Positions 34,149-43,071 are shown, counted from the first letter of the stretch. The stretch is DNA of 64,000 bases from Alistipes putredinis DSM 17216 (GCF_000154465.1 NZ_DS499579.1:558001-622000), one strand, 5' to 3'. The notes: a model not told the origin generated them from the sequence alone. Translations and numbers: made by a program.

Positions 34149-35510
34149 TTAGATAATTTTGTCCAGCTCGTTGAGCGTACTGCGGATTTCGTTGTCCGAA
34201 ATTTCATAATCCCGAAGTTTTCCGGCGAAATACTGCTCGTATGCGTATAGGTCGATCTGTCCGTGCCCCGAGAGGTTGAAGAGGATCGTTTTGGAAACGC
34301 CTTCCTCCTTCGCCCGTTTCGCTTCGCGGATCGCCTGTGCGATGGCGTGAGCCGATTCCGGAGCCGGGATGATACCTTCCGTACGGGCGAAGAGAACGCC
34401 TGCGGCCAGAGTTTCCGTCTGCGGCACGGACTGGGCTTCGATGACCTTGTCTTTCAGCAGTTGGCTCACGATCGAACCGGCTCCGTGATAGCGCAGACCT
34501 CCGGCGTGAATGTCCGACGGGTGGAAGTTGTGTCCCAGCGTATACATCGGGAGCAGCGGAGTGAAGCCTGCCACGTCGCCGAAGTCGTACTGGAACTCAC
34601 CGCGCGTCAGCTTGGGACACGATTGGGGTTCGACGGCGATTACGCGGGTATTTTTACCTTTGGTCAGGTTATCGCGCAGGAACGAGAAGCTGATGCCGGC
34701 GAAGTTGCTGCCTCCTCCGAAGCAACCGATCACCACGTCCGGGTACTCCCCGAACAGCTCCATCTGTTTCACGGCCTCCTCGCCGATGATCGTCTGGTGC
34801 AACAGTACGTGGTTCAAAACAGAACCCAAACAGTAACGGGTATCCTGAGGATTTTGCAGCGCCATTTCTACGGCTTCGGAGATCGCCATGCCCAGACTGC
34901 CCGAATCGTTGGGGTTCTTTGCAAGGGCGGCCCGTCCGGCGGCTGTAATTTCGCTCGGCGAGGCATACACGTCTGCGCCCCAGGTGTTCATCATCAGCTT
35001 GCGGTAGGGTTTCTGGTTGAAGCTCACCTTGACCATGAAGACTTTCAGGTCGATGCCGAAGTGCTGCGTAGCCATTGACATCGCGGCTCCCCACTGTCCT
35101 GCTCCGGTTTCGGTGGTCAGATGGCGGATTCCCTGCTTGTAGTTGTAGTAAGCCTGCGGAATCGCGGTGTTGGTCTTGTGCGAGCCGACGGGCGATACGC
35201 TCTCGTTCTTAAAGTAGATCTTGGCCGGGGTGTCGAGAGCCTTTTCCAGGCCGTAGGCACGTACCAGCGGGGTAGAGCGGTAGATCTTGTATAGATCCTG
35301 CACCTCTTCCGGAATGTCGATGTAGCGTTCGGTGGACATCTCCTGTTTCATCAGCTCCTCGGCGAAGAGGGCGCTCATCTGTTCGAGCGTCACCGGCTCT
35401 TTGGTCGCCGGGTTCAGCGGCGGCAGCGGTCGGTTCTTCATGTCGCTGACGATGTTATACCATTGGGTCGGCATCTGGGATTCGGGTAGGATAATTTTTT
35501 TCGTTTTCAT
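34149..35510 (-). CDS. trpB: Tryptophan synthase beta chain, TrpB2-type
   Basis: This PLP enzyme condenses indole and serine to tryptophan. The 453-aa product belongs to the longer TrpB2 class, with an extended N-terminus (QMPTQWYNIVSDM). The PLP lysine is K112 in VGSHKTNTA, and the phosphate-binding loop is CFGGGSNFAG. TrpB2 enzymes typically lack the contacts for TrpA, and no trpA or other trp gene is adjacent. They can work with free indole, so this one may salvage indole. Upstream is a leader peptide with three Trp codons and an attenuator, so its expression should follow charged tRNA-Trp. Confidence 0.93.
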   Translation of the reverse strand: MKTKKIILPESQMPTQWYNIVSDMKNRPLPPLNPATKEPVTLEQMSALFAEELMKQEMSTERYIDIPEEVQDLYKIYRSTPLVRAYGLEKALDTPAKIYFKNESVSPVGSHKTNTAIPQAYYNYKQGIRHLTTETGAGQWGAAMSMATQHFGIDLKVFMVKVSFNQKPYRKLMMNTWGADVYASPSEITAAGRAALAKNPNDSGSLGMAISEAVEMALQNPQDTRYCLGSVLNHVLLHQTIIGEEAVKQMELFGEYPDVVIGCFGGGSNFAGISFSFLRDNLTKGKNTRVIAVEPQSCPKLTRGEFQYDFGDVAGFTPLLPMYTLGHNFHPSDIHAGGLRYHGAGSIVSQLLKDKVIEAQSVPQTETLAAGVLFARTEGIIPAPESAHAIAQAIREAKRAKEEGVSKTILFNLSGHGQIDLYAYEQYFAGKLRDYEISDNEIRSTLNELDKII

Positions 35511-35561
35511 AATCGTTTGTTTTTATTATGATTGTAATTTTCAGTGTTGCGTGGAAGTTAC

Positions 35562-35597
35562 GAAAAAAGCGTTGTCTGCTCGGCAAACAACGCTTTT
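35562..35597 (-). terminator. trp attenuator terminator hairpin
   Basis: On the minus strand AAAAGCGTTGT pairs with ACAACGCTTTT, followed by TTTTTTCG. It stands between the Trp leader peptide and trpB, where an attenuator belongs, 52 nt before the trpB start. Readthrough would depend on ribosome stalling upstream. Confidence 0.85.
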
Positions 35598-35632
35598 GAT
35601 ATTTTTGACTGTATGGATCGGATTTTCTCGGC

Positions 35633-35716
35633 TTATTTCATACAAATACCAATGGACTCATTGTTTACCTTAAACAAAGAGTGCCACCACCAGTTCTGCG
35701 TCGAAAATCTTGTCAT
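35633..35716 (-). CDS. Trp leader peptide (attenuation)
   Basis: A 27-codon ORF starts with ATG at 35716 and ends with TAA. Codons 9 to 11 are TGG TGG TGG, giving QNWWWH. Three consecutive Trp codons are very unlikely by chance and mark a leader peptide. An inverted repeat immediately after them (35657-35681, TTGTTTA/TAAACAA) would be covered or freed according to ribosome position, and a terminator hairpin follows 36 nt after the stop codon. This matches the type of arrangement published as the Bacteroid-trp motif. No ORF this short would be called by default. Confidence 0.87.
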   Translation of the reverse strand: MTRFSTQNWWWHSLFKVNNESIGICMK

Positions 35717-35735
35717 TTCTACTGTTCTTTGGATG

Positions 35736-35765
35736 CAAATGTACGCGTTTTTTTCACAATGCAAC
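35736..35765 (-). promoter_or_regulatory. Promoter of the trp leader
   Basis: On the minus strand a GTTG at 35762-35765 and TACATTTG at 35736-35743 are 18 bp apart. The box ends 19 nt before the leader peptide ATG, so the leader is short. Confidence 0.6.
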
Positions 35766-35805
35766 TTTTTTTTGATTTTTTTTCAGCGAGAGATTTCGGA
35801 TAAAA

Positions 35806-35836
35806 TAAAAACAGACCGGATATTATCCGGTCTGTC
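35806..35836 (-). terminator. Terminator after tpiA
   Basis: ACAGACCGGAT at 35811-35821 and ATCCGGTCTGT at 35825-35835 form an 11-bp stem; on the minus strand TTTTTATTTTA follows. It ends the lysS-tpiA transcript about 20 bp past the tpiA stop codon. Confidence 0.88.
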
Positions 35837-35855
35837 AATACTTTAAGACACAAAA

Positions 35856-36617
35856 TTATTTTTGCGGAAAACCTTTGCCGATAGCCAGGAAATCGGCGGC
35901 CTTCAGCGCCGCTCCTCCGATCAGGCCGCCGTCCACGTCCTCTTTGGCGAAGAGTTCCGGGGCGTTCGACGGTTTGCAGGAACCTCCGTAGAGGATAGGA
36001 GTTTCATCGGCCGCCGCACCGAATTTCTCGCGCAGGATCGTGCGGATGTAGGCGTGGATTTCCTGTGCCTGCTCTGCCGTCGCGGTCTTGCCCGTGCCGA
36101 TGGCCCAGACGGGCTCGTAGGCGATTACGGTTCGGGCGAACTGGGCCGGCGTGAGGTTGTAGATAACCTCTTCGATCTGTGTCTTTACTACGTCGAAGTG
36201 GCGGTCCGCTTCGCGTTCCTCGAGGTTCTCGCCCACGCAGTAGATCGGTTGCAGACCGTTGGCGAATGCCTGCGCCATCTTTTTGTTGAGCGTCGCCGAG
36301 GTTTCGCCGTAGTACTGGCGGCGTTCCGAGTGACCCAGGATGACGTAACGGCAGCCCAAGGCTGCGAGCATCGCGGCAGATACTTCGCCCGTATAGGCGC
36401 CTTTGTCTTCGGCCGCGCAGTTCTGGGCGCCGACTTCGATGTCCGAACCCCGAAGTGCCTCGATGACTCCGCCGAGGTGGGTGAAGGGCGGACATACGAT
36501 GAAATTCACGCAGGAACAAACCTGGTTTCTGTCGGCCCGGATGTTTTCGGCCAATTCGACGCCTTCGGCGGGAAGTGTATTCATCTTCCAGTTGCCGGCA
36601 ACGATTTTCTTTCTCAT
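35856..36617 (-). CDS. tpiA: Triose-phosphate isomerase
   Basis: TpiA interconverts dihydroxyacetone phosphate and glyceraldehyde 3-phosphate. The 253-aa product has the normal length and catalytic residues: K11 in GNWKMN, His in ILGHSERRQYYGE and Glu in AYEPVWAIGTG. The start at 36617 (MRKKIVAGNWKMN) is preceded by A-rich sequence, the usual initiation context here. The reading frame continues upstream without a stop codon through 117 further codons of a membrane ORF (36618-36968). A 370-aa fused product is therefore possible, although the separate 253-aa enzyme is more likely. Confidence 0.95.
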   Translation of the reverse strand: MRKKIVAGNWKMNTLPAEGVELAENIRADRNQVCSCVNFIVCPPFTHLGGVIEALRGSDIEVGAQNCAAEDKGAYTGEVSAAMLAALGCRYVILGHSERRQYYGETSATLNKKMAQAFANGLQPIYCVGENLEEREADRHFDVVKTQIEEVIYNLTPAQFARTVIAYEPVWAIGTGKTATAEQAQEIHAYIRTILREKFGAAADETPILYGGSCKPSNAPELFAKEDVDGGLIGGAALKAADFLAIGKGFPQK

Positions 36618-36968
36618 ATTTTTGTTTTTAAGATAGATTAGACGATAGATGCAGGCGAGAACCGCTCCGGTCGCAGCAGCGGCCAGAAATCGCTGGTCCA
36701 CGGGAACGACGTCGTCGGAGAGGCTGGCCAGCGTCGGGATGGCGACCAGCACGGGAAGTGCATAGTTCCAAAAGAGGAACCAGGGGCGCTGCCGTTGCCG
36801 CAACCGATGCCACACCTGCTGCCCGAGGCGGAGCCAGATCGTACCCAGCGCCAACGTGCAAAGTGTGCGGAATACCCAGCCAGGTACGATGTCGCCGAGC
36901 CGGAGTCCCGCAGCGAGTACGCTTGCGGCGCAGATGCCTGCGAGCCAGATGTTTCTTCCCGATGTCAT
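36618..36968 (-). CDS. Membrane ORF without its own stop codon, in frame with tpiA
   Basis: The frame opens with ATG at 36968, 13 nt after lysS, and runs 117 codons straight into tpiA. Its product has about three hydrophobic segments: NIWLAGICAASVLAAGLRL, PWFLFWNYALPVLVAIPTL and FLAAAATGAVLACIYRLIYL, ending LKNKN just before the tpiA Met. I do not recognise the family. Either the stop codon was lost, giving a membrane-anchored isomerase, or translation reinitiates at tpiA. The charge distribution (RLRQRQRP between segments) looks like a real membrane protein. Confidence 0.55.
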
Positions 36969-36981
36969 TACCTTCCGGAGT

Positions 36982-38706
36982 TTACTCCTGTTCGCACCAT
37001 TTTTTAACCTCTTCCATCGAAGGAGCCTTCAGCCCCAGTTTGTTCTTTTTGTTAAAACCGCACAGGTCGTTGAAGAACTTGCCCGGAGAGAGCTTTTTGA
37101 GCGAATCGGCTGTCAGGTAGCCCATTTTCTGTATGACGGGAACCCACTCTTCGGGAATACCGAGGGCGGTGTATTTCTCGGCAGGATCGTTTACGGCCTT
37201 CTTTTCGGGGCGCATTTGCGGGAAGAAGAGCACGTCCTGGATCGAACTGTTGCCCGTCATGAACATCGTCAGGCGGTCGATACCGATACCCATACCCGAA
37301 CAGGTCGGCATACCGTATTCGAGGGCGCGGACGAAGTCCATATCGATGAACATAGCCTCGTCGTCGCCCTTCTCCGAGAGGCGCAACTGCTCCTGGAAGC
37401 GCTCCAACTGGTCGATCGGGTCGTTCAGCTCGGAGTAGGCGTTGCAGAGCTCCTTGCCGTTGACGAAGAGCTCGAAACGCTCCGTGAGGTCGGGATTCGA
37501 CCGATGGCGCTTGCACAGGGGGGACATCTCGCATGGGTAGTCCATGATGAAGGTGGGCTGTATCAACTCCTCCTCGCAGTATTGGCCGAAGATGGCATCG
37601 ATCAGCTTGCCCTTGCCCATGGTGTCGTCGATCTCGACTTCGAGGCGTTTGCAGGCTTCGCGGAGCTGCTCTTCGCTCTGCCCCGTGATGTCGTAGCCGG
37701 TCTTTTCGCGGATGGCGTCTGTCATCGTCAGGCGGCGGAACGGGGCTTTGAACGAAATCTCCCGGCCGTCGATCTGCACGGTCGTGGTCCCGTGCAGGGC
37801 CAGGGCGACCTTTTCGAGCATCCGTTCGGTGAACTCCATCATCCAGAGGTAGTCCTTGTAGGCTACGTAAATCTCCATAACGGTAAATTCGGGGTTGTGC
37901 GTGCGGTCCATGCCTTCGTTGCGGAAGTTCTTGCCGAATTCATACACGCCGTCGAAGCCTCCTACGATCAGCTTCTTGAGGTACAGCTCGCTGGCGATGC
38001 GCAGGTATTGGTCGATGTCGAGCGCGTTGTGGTGGGTAATGAACGGACGTGCCGCCGCACCGCCCGGAATAGGCTGCAGAATCGGGGTTTCGACTTCGAC
38101 GTACCCGAACTGGTTGAAATATTCGCGCATCGTGGAGATGATCTTCGAACGCTTGATGAAAACCTCGCGTACGTGGGGATTCACGATCAGATCGACGTAG
38201 CGCTGGCGGTAACGGATTTCGGGGTCGGTGAAGGCGTCGAAGGTCTGTCCGTCCTTCTCTTTCACGACGGGCAGGGGCCGCAGCGATTTGGAGAGCAGGG
38301 TCAGCTTCTGGCAGTGTACCGACAGTTCGCCGGTGTTGGTGCGGAATGCGAAACCCTCGACTCCGACGATGTCGCCGATGTCGAGCAGCTTCTTGAACAC
38401 CGTGTTGTAAAGCGTCGGATCTCCTTCGGGACAGATGTCGTCGCGCCGGATATAGACCTGGATGCGGCCCGTGTGGTCCTGCAGTTCGAAGAAGGAGGCG
38501 CTGCCCATGATGCGGCGCGACATGATGCGTCCGGCGATGCGGATGCCCTGGAAATTATTCTTCGCCGGATCGAAATTCTCGGCGATTTCGCGTGCCGTGG
38601 CCGTCACCTCGTAGCGGGCGGCGGGATAGGGGTCGATGCCGAGTTCCCGCAGTGCGGCGAGCGATTGGCGTCGTAACTGTTCCTGTTCACTGAGTTCGAT
38701 GCTCAT
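36982..38706 (-). CDS. lysS: Lysine--tRNA ligase, class II
   Basis: LysRS charges tRNA-Lys. The 574-aa product has an N-terminal OB fold (IAGRIMSRRIMGSASFFELQ), motif 2 FRNEGMDRTHNPEFTVMEIY and motif 3 GMGIGIDRLTMF. It carries a C-terminal extension of about 75 residues beyond the class II core (from EKKAVNDPAEKY), containing a helix-hairpin-like part (GYLTADSLKKLSPGKF), as in other Bacteroidetes. The ATG at 38706 (MSIELSEQEQ) is chosen; an ATG at 38742 would overlap the promoter. It is the first gene of a lysS, membrane ORF, tpiA unit. Confidence 0.96.
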   Translation of the reverse strand: MSIELSEQEQLRRQSLAALRELGIDPYPAARYEVTATAREIAENFDPAKNNFQGIRIAGRIMSRRIMGSASFFELQDHTGRIQVYIRRDDICPEGDPTLYNTVFKKLLDIGDIVGVEGFAFRTNTGELSVHCQKLTLLSKSLRPLPVVKEKDGQTFDAFTDPEIRYRQRYVDLIVNPHVREVFIKRSKIISTMREYFNQFGYVEVETPILQPIPGGAAARPFITHHNALDIDQYLRIASELYLKKLIVGGFDGVYEFGKNFRNEGMDRTHNPEFTVMEIYVAYKDYLWMMEFTERMLEKVALALHGTTTVQIDGREISFKAPFRRLTMTDAIREKTGYDITGQSEEQLREACKRLEVEIDDTMGKGKLIDAIFGQYCEEELIQPTFIMDYPCEMSPLCKRHRSNPDLTERFELFVNGKELCNAYSELNDPIDQLERFQEQLRLSEKGDDEAMFIDMDFVRALEYGMPTCSGMGIGIDRLTMFMTGNSSIQDVLFFPQMRPEKKAVNDPAEKYTALGIPEEWVPVIQKMGYLTADSLKKLSPGKFFNDLCGFNKKNKLGLKAPSMEEVKKWCEQE

Positions 38707-38739
38707 ATTGAATGTTTTTGGGTGTTGATTTCGAGTTTG

Positions 38740-38771
38740 CAAAGATAAGAAAAGGAGGGCGATAAGCCAAA
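38740..38771 (-). promoter_or_regulatory. lysS promoter
   Basis: On the minus strand TTTG (38768-38771) and TATCTTTG (38740-38747) are separated by 20 bp, a full consensus promoter. The leader would be about 30 nt. Confidence 0.8.
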
Positions 38772-38952
38772 CTTGACTTCGAACTTCTGTCTTCGTCCGC
38801 TACGTTCGGCAAAGACCGTTTGCAGGCTGTGCTTCCGGTCGTCGAAAATTTTCGACTTCCTGTCTGCGTGCGGGGCGAAGTCCGCGAGTGTACCGCGCGT
38901 CCGCTGCGGTCGTCGGTCGGCTGAAATTGTCCGGGCCGCCTCCTATCTTCTA

Positions 38953-38990
38953 CAAAGATAGTGAAAGCCCCGGGCAGTGCCAAATTTATT
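38953..38990 (-). repeat. Solo copy of the promoter-bearing repeat
   Basis: TATCTTTG at 38953-38960 reads toward lysS, with CAAA at 38981-38984 giving TTTG-N20-TATCTTTG. The downstream half AGAAGATAGGA and the flank GCCAAATTTATTTG match the prfA copy. It lies about 250 bp from lysS, so it may be a second lysS promoter. Confidence 0.7.
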
Positions 38991-39241
38991 TGCGGTGGAT
39001 CGAAGATTATTTTGTCCGGGGCGGATTTCCCGGCGAAACTGCGGAAAGGATGGGGCGTTTCGGCAAGTTATCTGCAGGGGCTTGCAGGACGGGCTGATAC
39101 CGGGAAAAAACGATGCGGGATACTCTTTTTTCGGGCAATAATGTACTTTTTGCGAGGAATTATGTATGGAATGCGAGAAACGATAAGCTAAAAAGGCGTT
39201 ATTTTTATCCTATCAATTCATTCAACCAAATTATTTTGCCT
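38991..39241. other. Intergenic region before the endonuclease lipoprotein gene
   Basis: No supported ORF; the open frame that enters from 39113 has no plausible start there. The last 80 bp are A/T-rich and should contain the downstream promoter, but no clean TAnnTTTG was found. Confidence 0.4.
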
Positions 39242-41419
39242 ATGACCTCCAATTTTACTGCTTTTTTGCGGCCTTTTCGGGCTGCCTGTCTGTTTGTTCT
39301 GCTGACTGTGTGCTGCGGCGGGTGCAGCGACAGCGGTTCGGTGGACGAAACACCTCCGGCGGATCAGTTGGCTTTGTCGCCGTCGAGTCTTGTTTTCGAC
39401 GAGCAGGATCCTGCAAAAAACGAGTTCACGGTCACTGTGACCGACGGACTGACCTGGGTGCTCCAGGTGAAGCCGTCGGCTGCCGGATGTAAGTTCAGTG
39501 CATCGTCCGGCCGGGGCAGCGGCTCTTTTCGGGTCGAACAGATGCCCGATGATAGCAGCATCGAAATCGAAGCGGTCCATACTTATAATAACGGTACGCA
39601 ACTGAAGAGTAATTCGGTGCGGATAACCCGTGGAAAAGCCGTGCTCGAGCCGACCCTCGAACTTGCTCCCGAGAAACTGACGTTCGATCCCGACGACGCT
39701 TCGGCCAATACCGTTCAGGTGCGGTCGAATACCGTGTGGAGCGCCGTTGCGAGCGACGAAGGGCTGGTGTTTTCTCCGGCATCGGGCGAGAACGACGGGG
39801 CGATTACCGTTACGGCGGCTCCTGCGGGTAAAACATCCGTAATTACAGTGACCGCCGGCGAAGGCGAGCAGACCGTGACGCGGCAGGTCGAGATTACATG
39901 CGAGAACCAGATTCCCGTTCCGGAGGAGACGATTTATTACGACGACTTCGATCAGACGCCTTTTTCGGGATGGGCCGATGCGAGCGCCGCATGGCAGAAT
40001 CCGACCGGTCCGGGGGCGGCAGGGGTGACCTATACCTCCGCCCGGACTCGTATCAATAACGATAATTTCGGATCGTCGGGCCGCTATCCGGGAGCTTCGG
40101 GTGCGAACTACGTCCGTATCTGGTTCGACAACGGTCCGTATTTCATCGTGAATGACATCGCGCTTACGCCCGACCAGGTCGATCTGACCCTCTCTTTGGG
40201 CGCTTCGTTCACGGCGGCCGACTGTCTGATCGAGTTGAGCGGCGACGGCTCCTATTGGCAGCGGATCGATTATACCGGATCGAGGGCTTATAATATCTGG
40301 GAACAGATCTCCGTCGATTTTACCCTGGCTGTTCCCGTACAGCGGCTCTTCATCCGCTTTACGCCGCAAGGTTCGCAGAGCTACGGCGTCAATTTCGACG
40401 ACTTGAAGCTCACGACCGGGCCGGGCGGACAGACGGTCGATTTGGACGGCGGCGACTACCGGTTCCCCGAGCTGCCGTCCAATTGGACCGCTCCGACTTC
40501 GTCCCAGGCTGTCGTTTCGGGCGATTATGCCTTCTTTACGCATTGGACGCAGACCGTCAATACGCGGAAAAACCTGCGGAATTACTCCTATTGTTACGAT
40601 ACGCGGCGCCATAACCCGATTTGGGTCGCCTATCCGATGCATGCCTGCTACCGCGAGGGCGGCTTCGGACGTACGGATCCCGATCCGTGGACGGCGGATC
40701 CGTCGCTCGATGTGGCGTATCAGTCGAAGATTTACCGCAAGGACGGTCCCTCCGGTTCGGATCCCTATCAGTATTGGACGAGCAATACGATGGCTTATCT
40801 CCAGCGGTCGGGATATTGGGGGAAGGGACATCTCTGCATGTCGAGCGAACGCGGCGGTGCGAACCAGCAGATCAACATGCAGACGTTCTATCCGACCAAC
40901 ATCGCTCCGCAGCCGAGTGCCAAAGCCGGTACGTTCGGAACAGTCTGGGGGTATGTCGAGGCGCTCTTTGCCGGGACGCGGAACAGCGAAAACGATATTG
41001 TAGCCGACGACGGCGTGCAAAATATGAACATCGTTTCCGATACGCTTTTCGTGGTGGCGGGCTGTTACTACGAGCATGATTACTGGCAGGAGTACGACTC
41101 TTCGGACTCCAATCAGGCCGAGCCGGACCCGGCGCAGAAACTCTGTACGATGCCGACCCATCAGTTCAAGATGGCGTTGCGTACGAAGTCGGGCAGCACG
41201 GGTAAACGGATTCAGCAGTGTACGGCCGATGAGTTGCAGGCCGTCGGTTTCTGGATCGAGACCTTCACCGACAGTCCGGAAACCAGCGCCCGCGCGGAAT
41301 TGCGCCGTATCGCGGTGCCGGTCAGCTTCATCGAGGAGAAGATGGGCATGACCTTCTTCCCCGAGGTTCCCGAAGAGGTGAAGACACGGATCCCCGTGCC
41401 CGAAGAGTGGGGATTCTGA
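39242..41419 (+). CDS. DNA/RNA non-specific endonuclease lipoprotein with BACON-like repeats
   Basis: The 725-aa product has a signal sequence ending CCGGCSDSG (Cys28 probable lipid site). Two BACON-like beta domains follow (about 35-125 and 133-220), then a jelly-roll-like module (about 225-395: IYYDDFDQTPFSGW, NFDDLKLTTG), then a His-Asn nuclease domain at about 430-720. The nuclease signature is KGHLCMSSERGGANQQINMQ with TFYPTNIAPQ. The usual DRGH appears as GKGH, but the catalytic His and the metal-binding Asn are kept. It is probably anchored in the outer membrane and degrades extracellular nucleic acid. It is a single gene with its own terminator. Confidence 0.87.
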   Translation: MTSNFTAFLRPFRAACLFVLLTVCCGGCSDSGSVDETPPADQLALSPSSLVFDEQDPAKNEFTVTVTDGLTWVLQVKPSAAGCKFSASSGRGSGSFRVEQMPDDSSIEIEAVHTYNNGTQLKSNSVRITRGKAVLEPTLELAPEKLTFDPDDASANTVQVRSNTVWSAVASDEGLVFSPASGENDGAITVTAAPAGKTSVITVTAGEGEQTVTRQVEITCENQIPVPEETIYYDDFDQTPFSGWADASAAWQNPTGPGAAGVTYTSARTRINNDNFGSSGRYPGASGANYVRIWFDNGPYFIVNDIALTPDQVDLTLSLGASFTAADCLIELSGDGSYWQRIDYTGSRAYNIWEQISVDFTLAVPVQRLFIRFTPQGSQSYGVNFDDLKLTTGPGGQTVDLDGGDYRFPELPSNWTAPTSSQAVVSGDYAFFTHWTQTVNTRKNLRNYSYCYDTRRHNPIWVAYPMHACYREGGFGRTDPDPWTADPSLDVAYQSKIYRKDGPSGSDPYQYWTSNTMAYLQRSGYWGKGHLCMSSERGGANQQINMQTFYPTNIAPQPSAKAGTFGTVWGYVEALFAGTRNSENDIVADDGVQNMNIVSDTLFVVAGCYYEHDYWQEYDSSDSNQAEPDPAQKLCTMPTHQFKMALRTKSGSTGKRIQQCTADELQAVGFWIETFTDSPETSARAELRRIAVPVSFIEEKMGMTFFPEVPEEVKTRIPVPEEWGF

Positions 41420-41443
41420 GTTTGGAGTGATAACTGTTTCGGG

Positions 41444-41480
41444 GAGGGACGCATTCTGCAAGGATGCGTCCCTCGTTTTT
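41444..41480 (+). terminator. Terminator after the endonuclease gene
   Basis: GAGGGACGCAT and ATGCGTCCCTC form an 11-bp stem with a 9-nt loop, followed by a run of five T. Confidence 0.88.
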
Positions 41481-41824
41481 CGGATTTGAAACGGGTGAAC
41501 CCCGGAAGTTTCGGAACCTGCCGGACGAGAAAATCGGGATGGGACGGACAAAACGGCAAAATATCGGTTATTTTTGCCCCGCTGAAAAAGTATGCGCCGG
41601 ATGTACTGTCCGCATCGGACGGTTCCTGAATCTCCTTTGCGGGGGGCGGATCGGATTCTGTCCGAACAGGGTGGCGCAGTTTTGCTCCGGAGCGATCCGA
41701 TATGCGTTTGTGGCCGTCTGTTGCTGCGGCCGGGACGAACCCGCAGACAGGATCCGTGAGCGGCGGGGCTTTGCCCGGGCGACACCCGGTATTTTTCAGT
41801 ATTGACTGCTTTGAGTAATTGACT
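41481..41824. other. Intergenic region upstream of the SotB-like gene
   Basis: About 340 bp with no recognisable product in its open frames. TATTTTTG at 41569-41576 matches the -7 consensus but lacks a -33 TTTG and lies about 250 nt from the next start codon. Confidence 0.4.
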
Positions 41825-43021
41825 ATGCTGAAGAGAAACGGATGGACCCGCAGCCGTATCGCCCTGCGGGAGTGGATGCCGGTTATCGTGTTGATGTGTT
41901 GTACTTTCGTGTTCAATACGTCGGAGTTTATTCCCATCGGCCTGTTGAGCGACATCGCGGCCGATTTCGGGATTACCGAGGCCCGGGCCGGATTGTTGAT
42001 TACGGTCTATGCCTGGGTCGTGGCGCTGGTTTCGCTGCCGTTGATGCTCGCGGTAGCGAGGATGGAGTGCCGGCGGCTGATGCTCGGGGTGCTGGGGCTT
42101 TTCATTGCGAGCCACGTGTTGTCAGGACTTTCGTCTTCCTATGCGATGCTGATGGCTTCGCGGATCGGTGTGGCTTGTGCGCATGCGGTGTTCTGGTCGA
42201 TCGTTTCGCCGCTGGCGGTCCGCGTCGCACCGAAGGGAGCGCAATCGGCTGCATTGGGATTGATTATCACGGGAACGTCGATTGCCATGATCGTCGGTCT
42301 GCCGCTGGGTCGCGTGATCGGACTTTACGTGGGATGGCGGACGACCTTCTTCTTCATTGCTGCGGTCGCGGCGGCCGTTTGGCTGTTTCTGGCGGCGATC
42401 TTTCCCCGGGTCCCGAGCCGCGACACCATTTCGCTGCGCAAGGTGCCCTCTCTGCTGGGAAACCCCGCTCTCGTGGGCCTCTATGTGCTTACCGTTCTCA
42501 TGGTAACGGGCCACTATACGGGGTACAGTTACATCGAACCGTTCCTGGCACAGGTGGCCGGGCTGGACAACGACTGGATAACTTGGGTGCTGACGGCGTT
42601 CGGATTGGTGGGGATCGTCGGAAGCTTATGGTTTTCGCGCGATTATGAAAAACGTCCCTACGCCTTCATGCGGTTTGCCGTCGTGGGTATTGCGTTTTTC
42701 CTGCTGTTGCTGCGCCTTTCGGCTTTCGGGCACTTTCCGGTTGTCGCCCTGTGTATCTGCTGGGGGTTGGCCATTACGATTTTCAACCTGGTTTTTCAGT
42801 CGGAGATCATTCGTCTGGCTCCCGAGGCGACGGCGATCGCCATGTCCGTCTATTCGGGGATTTACAACGTCGGAATCGGTGCCGGGGCACTCGTAGGAGG
42901 ATTCGTCTGTACGCACGCTTCGATTGCCCGGATCGGTTATGCCGGGGGTACGATCGCATTGTTGGCGGCGCTCTTTTGCTTGGTGCGGTTGGTGCCGTTA
43001 TTGAAAAGGAGCCGGGGCTGA
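41825..43021 (+). CDS. sotB: MFS efflux transporter, SotB-like
   Basis: The 398-aa product has about twelve membrane helices and follows E. coli SotB along its length: FNTSEFIPIGLLSDIA, TVYAWVVALVSLPLML, RIGVACAHAVFWSI, GTSIAMIVGLPLGRVIG, HYTGYSYIEPF and SGIYNVGIGAGALVGG. SotB exports sugars such as arabinose and related compounds; the substrate here is not known. The ATG at 41825 is preferred to an upstream TTG. It stands alone, with a hairpin after it. Confidence 0.88.
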   Translation: MLKRNGWTRSRIALREWMPVIVLMCCTFVFNTSEFIPIGLLSDIAADFGITEARAGLLITVYAWVVALVSLPLMLAVARMECRRLMLGVLGLFIASHVLSGLSSSYAMLMASRIGVACAHAVFWSIVSPLAVRVAPKGAQSAALGLIITGTSIAMIVGLPLGRVIGLYVGWRTTFFFIAAVAAAVWLFLAAIFPRVPSRDTISLRKVPSLLGNPALVGLYVLTVLMVTGHYTGYSYIEPFLAQVAGLDNDWITWVLTAFGLVGIVGSLWFSRDYEKRPYAFMRFAVVGIAFFLLLLRLSAFGHFPVVALCICWGLAITIFNLVFQSEIIRLAPEATAIAMSVYSGIYNVGIGAGALVGGFVCTHASIARIGYAGGTIALLAALFCLVRLVPLLKRSRG

Positions 43022-43042
43022 TTTCGAACGAAGAACCGGAAA

Positions 43043-43071
43043 CGCCCTGCCATCGGAGAGGTGGCAGGGCG
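43043..43071 (+). terminator. Hairpin after the SotB-like gene
   Basis: CGCCCTGCCA and TGGCAGGGCG form a 10-bp GC-rich stem 22 nt after the stop codon. There is no strong T run, so termination is only probable; it lies between convergent genes. Confidence 0.6.

Noticed and set aside
41569..41576. Promoter of the SotB-like gene
   Set aside because: The -7 box lacks a -33 partner and is about 250 nt from the start codon; left unassigned.
39218..42115. 965-codon minus-strand ORF opposite the endonuclease gene
   Set aside because: Arg/Pro/Gly-rich shadow product; the plus strand has clear domains and a terminator.
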